A DNA stretch of 64,000 nt, taken from positions 248,001-312,000 of the forward strand of contig NW_025963576.1 in assembly GCF_910591885.1 (NCBI RefSeq), read 5' to 3'. The notes beneath the pieces were generated by a model. It was not told the DNA's origin, searched no databases, and saw only the letters and a program-made list of their open reading frames with translations. Below are positions 56,711 to 64,000 of the stretch, piece by piece. The stretch comes from Bombus terrestris. Its lineage: Eukaryota > Arthropoda > Insecta > Hymenoptera > Apidae. Numbering within the stretch: the stretch's first letter is position 1; every line of letters starts with the position of its first letter. The translations under genes and the position numbers were made by a program.

Positions 56711-57999
56711 GTGGGACACCGTTGGACACCGTGGGACACCGTTGGACACCGTTGGACATCGTTGGACACCGTGGGACAACGTGGGACAACGTGGGACAAC
56801 GTGGGACAACGTGGGACAACGTGGGACAACGTGGGACAACGTGGGACAACGTGGGACAACGTGGGACAACGTGGGACACCGTTGGACAACGTGGGACACC
56901 GTTGGACATCGTTGGACACCGTGGGACAACGTGGGACAACGTGGGACAACGTGGGACAGCGTGGGACAACGTGGGACACCGTTGGACATCGTTGGACATC
57001 GTTGGACACCGTGGGACAACGTGGGACAACGTGGGAAAACGTGGGACAACGTGGGACACCGTTGGACATCGCTGGACACCGTTGGACATCGTTGGACACC
57101 GTGGGACAACGTGGGACAACGTGGGACAACGTGGGACAACGTGGGACAACGTGGGACAACGTGGGACAACGTGGGACAACGTGGGACAACGTGGGACAAC
57201 GTGGGACAACGTGGGACATCGTGGGACAACGTGGGACAACGTGGGACAACGTGGGACAACGTGGGACATCGTTGGACACCGTTGGACACCGTGGGACAAC
57301 GTGGGACAACGTGGGACAACGTGGGACAACGTGGGACAACGTGGGACAACGTGGGACAACGTGGGACAACGTGGGACAACGTGGGACAACGTGGGACAAC
57401 GTGGGACAACGTGGGACAACGTGGGAAACCATGGAACAACGTGGGGCAACGTGGGACACCGTTGGACATCGTTGGACAACGTGGGACAACGTGGGACAAC
57501 GTGGGACAACGTGGGACAACGTGGGACAACGTGGGACAACGTGGGACACCGTTGGACACCGTGGGACAACGTGGGACATCGTGGGACAACGTGGGACAAC
57601 GTGGGACAGCGTGGGACATCGTTTGACAACGTGGGACAACGTGGGACAACGTGGGACAACGTGGGACAACGTGGGACAACGTGGGACAACGTGGGACACC
57701 GTTGGACACCGTGGGACACCGTTGGACACCGTTGGACATCGTTGGACACCGTGGGACAACGTGGGACAACGTGGGACAACGTGGGACAACGTGGGACAAC
57801 GTGGGACAACGTGGGACAACGTGGGACAACGTGGGACAACGTGGGACATCGTGGGACAACGTGGGACAACGTGGGACAGCGTGGGACATCGTTTGACAAC
57901 GTGGGACAACGTGGGACAACGTGGGACAACGTGGGACACCGTTGGACAACGTGGGACACCGTTGGACATCGTTGGACACCGTGGGACAACGTGGGACAA

Positions 58000-60700
58000 C
58001 GTGGGAAAACGTGGGACAACGTGGGACAACGTGGGACAACGTGGGACAACGTGGGACAACGTGGGACAACGTGGGACAACGTGGGACAACGTGGGACAAC
58101 GTGGGACAACGTGGGACAACGTGGGACAACGTGGGACAACGTGGGACAACGTGGGACAACGTGGGACAACGTGGGACAACGTGGGACAACGTTGGACACC
58201 GTGGGACACCGTTGGACACCGTTGGACATCGTTGGACACCGTGGGACAACGTGGGACAACGTGGGAAAACGTGGGACAACGTGGGACAACGTGGGACAAC
58301 GTGGGACAACGTGGGACAACGTGGGACAACGTGGGACAACGTGGGACAACGTGGGACAACGTGGGACAACGTGGGACATCGTGGGACAACGTGGGACAAC
58401 GTGGGACAACGTGGGACAACGTGGGACAACGTGGGACAACGTGGGAAACCATGGAACAACGTGGGACAACGTGGGACACCGTTGGACATCGTTGGACATC
58501 GTTGGACACCGTGGGACAACGTGGGACAACGTGGGACAACGTGGGACATCGTGGGACAACGTGGGACAACGTGGGACAACGTGGGACAACGTGGGACATC
58601 GTGGGACAACGTGGGACAACGTGGGACAACGTGGGACAACGTGGGACAACGTGGGACACCGTAGGACATCGTTGGACACCGTGGGACAACGTGGGACAAC
58701 GTGGGACAACGTGGGACACCGTTGGACAACGTGGGACAACGTGGGACAACGTGGGACAACGTGGGACAACGTGGGACAACGTGGGACAACGTGGGACACC
58801 GTTGGACAACGTGGGACACCGTTGGACATCGTTGGACACCGTGGGACAACGTGGGACAACGTGGGAAAACGTGGGACAACGTGGGACAACGTGGGACAAC
58901 GTGGGACAACGTGGGACAACGTGGGACAACGTGGGACAATGTGGGACAACGTGGGACAACGTGGGACAACGTGGGACAACGTGGGACAACGTGGGACAAC
59001 GTGGGACAACGTGGGACAACGTGGGACACCGTTGGACATCGTTGGACACCGTGGGACAACGTGGGACAACGTGGGAAAACGTGGGACAACGTGGGACAAC
59101 GTGGGACAACGTGGGACAACGTGGGACAACGTGGGACAACGTGGGACAACGTGGGACAACGTGGGACATCGTGGGACAACGTGGGACAACGTGGGACAAC
59201 GTGGGACAACGTGGGACAACGTGGGACACCGTAGGACATCGTTGGACACCGTGGGACAACGTGGGACAACGTGGGACAACGTGGGACACCGTTGGACACC
59301 GTGGGACACCGTTGGACACCGTTGGACATCGTTGGACACCGTGGGACAACGTGGGACAACGTGGGACAACGTGGGACAACGTGGGACAACGTGGGACAAC
59401 GTGGGACAACGTGGGACAACGTGGGACAACGTGGGACAACGTGGGACAACGTGGGACATCGTGGGACAACGTGGGACAACGTGGGACAACGTGGGACACC
59501 GTTGGACACCGTTGGACACCGTTGGACACCGTTGGACATCGTTGGACACCGTGGGACAACGTGGGACAACGTGGGACAACGTGGGACAACGTGGGACACC
59601 GTTGGACACCGTTGGACACCGTTGGACACCGTTGGACATCGTTGGACACCGTGGGACAACGTGGGACAACGTGGGACAACGTGGGAAACCATGGAACAAC
59701 GTGGGACAACGTGGGACACCGTTGGACATCGTTGGACATCGTTGGACACCGTGGGACAACGTGGGACAACGTGGGAAAACGTGGGACAACGTGGGACAAC
59801 GTTGGACATCGCTGGACACCGTTGGACATCGTTGGACACCGTGGGACAACGTGGGACAACGTGGGACAACGTGGGACAACGTGGGACAACGTGGGACAAC
59901 GTGGGACAACGTGGGACAACGTGGGACACCGTTGGACACCGTTGGACATCGTTGGACACCGTGGGACAACGTGGGACAACGTGGGACAACGTGGGACAAC
60001 GTGGGACAACGTGGGACAACGTGGGACAACGTGGGACAACGTGGGACAACGTGGGACAACGTGGGACAACGTGGGACAACGTGGGACATCGTGGGACAAC
60101 GTGGGACAACGTGGGACAACGTGGGACAACGTGGGACACCGTTGGACAACATGGGACACCGTTGGACATCGTTGGACACCGTGGGACAACGTGGGACAAC
60201 GTGGGACCACGTGGGACAACGTGGGACAACGTGGGACAACGTGGGACAACGTGGGACATCGTGGGACAACGTGGGACAACGTGGGACAACGTGGGACAAC
60301 GTGGGACACCGTTGGACACCGTTGGACACCGTTGGACACCGTTGGACATCGTTGGACACCGTGGGACAACGTGGGACAACGTGGGACAACGTGGGAAACC
60401 ATGGAACAACGTGGGACAACGTGGGACACCGTTGGACATCGTTGGACATCGTTGGACACCGTGGGACAACGTGGGACAACGTGGGAAAACGTGGGACAAC
60501 GTGGGACACCGTTGGACATCGCTGGACACCGTTGGACATCGTTGGACACCGTGGGACAACGTGGGACAACGTGGGACAACGTGGGACAACGTGGGACAAC
60601 GTGGGACAACGTGGGACAACGTGGGACAACGTGGGACAACGTGGGACAACGTGGGACAACGTGGGACACCGTGGGACAACGTGGGACAACGTGGGACAAC
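58000..60700 (+). repeat. 3.35-kb duplication M, copy 1 (partner about 61380-63730)
   Basis: Offsets: 3,380 bp at the first GTGGGAAAAC (58001/61381), 3,350 bp at GTGGGAAAAC 58261/61611, CCATGG 58451/61801, GTAGG 58661/62011 and GTGGGACAAT 58931/62281, 3,360 bp at GTAGG 59231/62591, then about 3,050 bp at ATGGGACACC 60151/63201 and 3,040 bp at CCATGG 60401/63441. This copy therefore holds about 0.3 kb (near 59.6-59.9 kb, with CCATGG at 59691) that the right copy lacks. Confidence 0.88.
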
Positions 60701-61379
60701 GTGGGACAACGTGGGACATCGTTGGACACCGTTGGACACCGTGGGACAACGTGGGACAACGTGGGACCACGTGGGACAATGTGGGACAACGTGGGACAAC
60801 GTGGGACAACGTGGGACATCGTGGGACAACGTGGGACAACGTGGGACAACGTGGGACTACGTGGGACAACGTGGGACACCGTTGGACACCGTTGGACACC
60901 GTTGGACACCGTTGGACATCGTTGGACACCGTGGGACAACGTGGGACAACGTGGGACAACGTGGGACAACGTGGGACAACGTGGGACAACGTGGGACAAC
61001 GTGGGACAACGTGGGACAACGTGGGACAACGTGGGACACCGTTGGACACCGTTGGACATCGTTGGACACCGTGGGACAACGTGGGACAACGTGGGAAAAC
61101 GTGGGACAACGTGGGACAACGTGGGACAACGTGGGACAACGTGGGACAACGTGGGACAACGTGGGACAACGTGGGACAACGTGGGACAACGTGGGACAAC
61201 GTGGGACATCGTGGGACAACGTGGGACAACGTGGGACAACGTGGGACAACGTGGGACAACGTGGGACAACGTGGGAAACCATGGAACAACGTGGGACAAC
61301 GTGGGACACCGTTGGACATCGTTGGACATCGTTGGACACCGTGGGACAACGTGGGACAACGTGGGACAACGTGGGACAA

Positions 61380-63730
61380 CGTGGGAAAACGTGGGACAAC
61401 GTGGGACAACGTGGGACAACGTGGGACAACGTGGGACAACGTGGGACAACGTGGGACAACGTGGGACAACGTGGGACAACGTGGGACAACGTGGGACAAC
61501 GTGGGACAACGTGGGACAACGTGGGACAACGTGGGACAACGTTGGACACCGTGGGACACCGTTGGACACCGTTGGACATCGTTGGACACCGTGGGACAAC
61601 GTGGGACAACGTGGGAAAACGTGGGACAACGTGGGACAACGTGGGACAACGTGGGACAACGTGGGACAACGTGGGACAACGTGGGACAACGTGGGACAAC
61701 GTGGGACAACGTGGGACAACGTGGGACATCGTGGGACAACGTGGGACAACGTGGGACAACGTGGGACAACGTGGGACAACGTGGGACAACGTGGGAAACC
61801 ATGGAACAACGTGGGACAACGTGGGACACCGTTGGACATCGTTGGACATCGTTGGACACCGTTGGACAACGTGGGACAACGTGGGACAACGTGGGACATC
61901 GTGGGACAACGTGGGACAACGTGGGACAACGTGGGACAACGTGGGACATCGTGGGACAACGTGGGACAACGTGGGACAACGTGGGACAACGTGGGACAAC
62001 GTGGGACACCGTAGGACATCGTTGGACACCGTGGGACAACGTGGGACAACGTGGGACAACGTGGGACACCGTTGGACAACGTGGGACAACGTGGGACAAC
62101 GTGGGACAACGTGGGACAACGTGGGACAACGTGGGACAACGTGGGACACCGTTGGACAACGTGGGACACCGTTGGACATCGTTGGACACCGTGGGACAAC
62201 GTGGGACAACGTGGGAAAACGTGGGACAACGTGGGACAACGTGGGACAACGTGGGACAACGTGGGACAACGTGGGACAACGTGGGACAATGTGGGACAAC
62301 GTGGGACAACGTGGGACAACGTGGGACAACGTGGGACAACGTGGGACAACGTGGGACAACGTGGGACAACGTGGGACACCGTTGGACATCGTTGGACACC
62401 GTGGGACAACGTGGGACAACGTGGGAAAACGTGGGACAACGTGGGACAACGTGGGACAACGTGGGACAACGTGGGACAACGTGGGACAACGTGGGACAAC
62501 GTGGGACAACGTGGGACATCGTGGGACAACGTGGGACAACGTGGGACAACGTGGGACAACGTGGGACAACGTGGGACAACGTGGGACACCGTAGGACATC
62601 GTTGGACACCGTGGGACAACGTGGGACAACGTGGGACAACGTGGGACACCGTTGGACACCGTGGGACACCGTTGGACACCGTTGGACATCGTTGGACACC
62701 GTGGGACAACGTGGGACAACGTGGGACAACGTGGGACAACGTGGGACAACGTGGGACAACGTGGGACAACGTGGGACAACGTGGGACAACGTGGGACAAC
62801 GTGGGACAACGTGGGACATCGTGGGACAACGTGGGACAACGTGGGACAACGTGGGACACCGTTGGACACCGTTGGACACCGTTGGACACCGTTGGACATC
62901 GTTGGACACCGTGGGACAACGTGGGACAACGTGGGACAACGTGGGACACCGTTGGACACCGTTGGACACCGTTGGACACCGTTGGACATCGTTGGACACC
63001 GTGGGACAACGTGGGACAACGTGGGACAACGTGGGACAACGTGGGACAACGTGGGACAACGTGGGACAACGTGGGACAACGTGGGACAACGTGGGACAAC
63101 GTGGGACAACGTGGGACAACGTGGGACAACGTGGGACATCGTGGGACAACGTGGGACAACGTGGGACAACGTGGGACAACGTGGGACACCGTTGGACAAC
63201 ATGGGACACCGTTGGACATCGTTGGACACCGTGGGACAACGTGGGACAACGTGGGACCACGTGGGACAACGTGGGACAACGTGGGACAACGTGGGACATC
63301 GTGGGACAACGTGGGACAACGTGGGACAACGTGGGACAACGTGGGACACCGTTGGACACCGTTGGACACCGTTGGACACCGTTGGACATCGTTGGACACC
63401 GTGGGACAACGTGGGACAACGTGGGACAACGTGGGAAACCATGGAACAACGTGGGACAACGTGGGACACCGTTGGACATCGTTGGACATCGTTGGACACC
63501 GTGGGACAACGTGGGACAACGTGGGAAAACGTGGGACAACGTGGGACACCGTTGGACATCGCTGGACACCGTTGGACATCGTTGGACACCGTGGGACAAC
63601 GTGGGACAACGTGGGACAACGTGGGACAACGTGGGACAACGTGGGACAACGTGGGACAACGTGGGACAACGTGGGACAACGTGGGACAACGTGGGACACC
63701 GTGGGACAACGTGGGACAACGTGGGACAAC
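61380..63730 (+). repeat. 3.35-kb duplication M, copy 2 (partner about 58000-60700)
   Basis: Same marker series as copy 1 but about 0.3 kb shorter through one internal loss, and with TA at 61861 where copy 1 has GA (58511). It runs almost to the right edge of the window, which ends in ordinary R-type units with a further GTAGGACATC at 63951. Confidence 0.88.
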
Positions 63731-64000
63731 GTGGGAAACCATGGAACAACGTGGGACAACGTGGGACACCGTTGGACATCGTTGGACATCGTTGGACACC
63801 GTGGGACAACGTGGGACAACGTGGGACAACGTGGGACATCGTGGGACAACGTGGGACAACGTGGGACAACGTGGGACAACGTGGGACATCGTGGGACAAC
63901 GTGGGACAACGTGGGACAACGTGGGACAACGTGGGACAACGTGGGACATCGTAGGACATCGTTGGACACCGTGGGACAACGTGGGACAACGTGGGACAAC

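Larger units (their letters stand above)
1..64000 (+). repeat. 10-bp satellite/minisatellite array, consensus GTGGGACAAC, filling the whole window
   Basis: Every stretch read on either strand is made of the same 10-bp unit in head-to-tail orientation. No inverted segment, unique spacer, transposon or gene interrupts it. Unit phase (unit start = position ending in 1) holds from 1 to 41860 and again from 42091 to 64000. The consensus is 60% G+C, with 7 of 10 bases purine on the + strand. Main variants are T at position 3 and C or T at position 9; all other positions vary rarely. Both ends lie inside the array, so its true length is unknown. Gene-free arrays of this size are typical of eukaryotic heterochromatin; species and chromosomal location are not visible. 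A simple-repeat misassembly could change copy order but not the nature of the sequence. Confidence 0.98.
22361..64000 (+). repeat. R-type array domain
   Basis: CCATGG marker pairs recur every few hundred bases from 23131 to 63741, together with GTGGGAAAAC, GTGGGACCAC and the cassette containing GCTGGACACC. GCGGG and GAGGG markers of the L domain are missing (a single GCGGG at 28621 has a different context). GA runs are longer than in the L domain. Sub-blocks can be told apart: GTTGGAGATC at 25.3-30.2 and 43.8-46.6 kb, GTTTG units from 42.9 to 57.9 kb, GTAGGACATC from 48.8 kb to the right edge. The domain continues beyond base 64000. Confidence 0.8.

Noticed and set aside
781..63750. ATG within CCATGGAAC as a real translation start, because CCATGG fits a Kozak-like context
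   Set aside because: The marker recurs dozens of times in all frames with the same downstream decapeptide. It is best explained as a two-unit variant (C7 to A, then G1 and G5 to A) carried along by duplication.
8236..63999. A minus-strand open frame of more than 18,000 codons, and similar frames of 3,500 to 16,000 codons on both strands, as repetitive proteins (thread, mucin or ice-binding type)
   Set aside because: All frames of each strand are open with the same decapeptide because the period is 10 and the consensus has no stop. There is no start-site context, no non-repetitive terminus, no domain, and no codon-position bias in the variation: the two variable sites fall on all codon positions in turn.
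1..64000. CRISPR array, suggested by regular short repeats
   Set aside because: There are no unique spacers between repeats and no cas genes; the repeat is 10 bp and contiguous.
1..64000. Telomere tract
   Set aside because: The unit GTGGGACAAC is no telomere repeat that I know, it contains C on the G-rich strand, and long duplications with structured variants run through it. A subtelomeric position stays possible.
1..64000. CENP-B box at TT-TC junctions (the stretch ATCGTTGGACACCG resembles TTCGTTGGAAACGGG)
   Set aside because: The core needs TTCG, then A four bases on, then CGGG. Here the first T is A and the CGGG part reads CCGT, so essential positions fail. The likeness comes from CGTTGGA only.
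1..64000. Promoters, terminators, tRNA or rRNA genes, insertion sequences, inverted repeats
   Set aside because: No AT-rich element, no cloverleaf or rRNA-like segment and no stretch in opposite orientation was seen. All units lie head to tail.
1..64000. The whole array as an assembly artefact made by looping one read
   Set aside because: Private variants, partial copies and single-unit differences give each part its own pattern, which a loop would not create. Individual recent pairs (1.84 kb at 52.1 kb, 4.0 kb at 34.5 kb) could still be assembly echoes and are flagged as such.

Overview
The window holds no gene that I can support. It is one uninterrupted tandem array of a 10-bp unit, consensus GTGGGACAAC on the + strand (GTTGTCCCAC on the other), running from base 1 to base 64000 and leaving the window at both ends. 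Reading line by line I count 6,400 units: every unit is exactly 10 bp except one 11-bp unit at 41861 and one 9-bp unit at 42082. A gene-free 64-kb satellite or minisatellite of this kind points to a eukaryotic nuclear chromosome (centromeric, subtelomeric or other heterochromatin), not to a bacterium, phage or organelle. I cannot name the species or the satellite family from the sequence.

Most variation sits at two positions: 3 (G or T) and 9 (A, C or T). I name units by these two bases: GA (consensus), GC, GT, TC, TT and the rare TA. Position 9 of one unit is strongly linked to position 3 of the next, so the natural unit is better read in the shifted phase ACA-X-CGT-Y-GG. Long GA runs alternate with short cassettes that usually open with GC or GT, continue with TC/TT and close with TC. 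Rarer variants (GCGGG, GAGGG, GTGGGGCAAC, CCATGG pairs, GTGGGAAAAC, GTTTG, GTAGG, GTTGGAGATC) act as markers for tracing copies.

Layout by marker content: (1) 1-2600, a fragment of 'R-type' array with CCATGG markers at 781, 1481, 2001 and 2521. (2) 2601-22360, an 'L-type' domain with GCGGG, GAGGG and GTGGGGCAAC and almost no CCATGG. (3) 22361-64000, a long R-type domain rich in CCATGG, GTGGGAAAAC and GCTGG. The first 1.6 kb is repeated at 22361-23960, so the L domain lies between two copies of one R-type segment.

On top of the 10-bp period is a patchwork of long, near-identical duplications. They include a 4.0-kb tandem pair (34.48-42.46 kb), a 1.84-kb tandem pair (52.11-55.78 kb), a 1.85-kb pair (43.45-46.95 kb), a 3.35-kb pair (58.0-63.7 kb), a 2.11-kb pair (9.44-13.35 kb) and dispersed copies 4.0, 4.2, 4.8, 5.8, 7.8, 9.8, 12.6, 14.5, 15.7 and 22.4 kb apart. 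Partners usually differ by whole units and a few point variants. This fits repeated unequal exchange or break-induced amplification.

The very long open frames on both strands (one exceeds 55 kb) are arithmetic by-products. The period is 10, so every frame reads the same decapeptide every 30 bp, and the consensus contains no stop in any of the six frames. They should not be annotated as proteins. Properties that may matter biologically are a CpG at nearly every unit junction, a canonical G-quadruplex pattern in every run of four G3-type units, and AA and GGG steps alternating with a helical period. All boundaries of long duplications were found by matching marker positions by eye and are good to about 10-50 bp unless stated.
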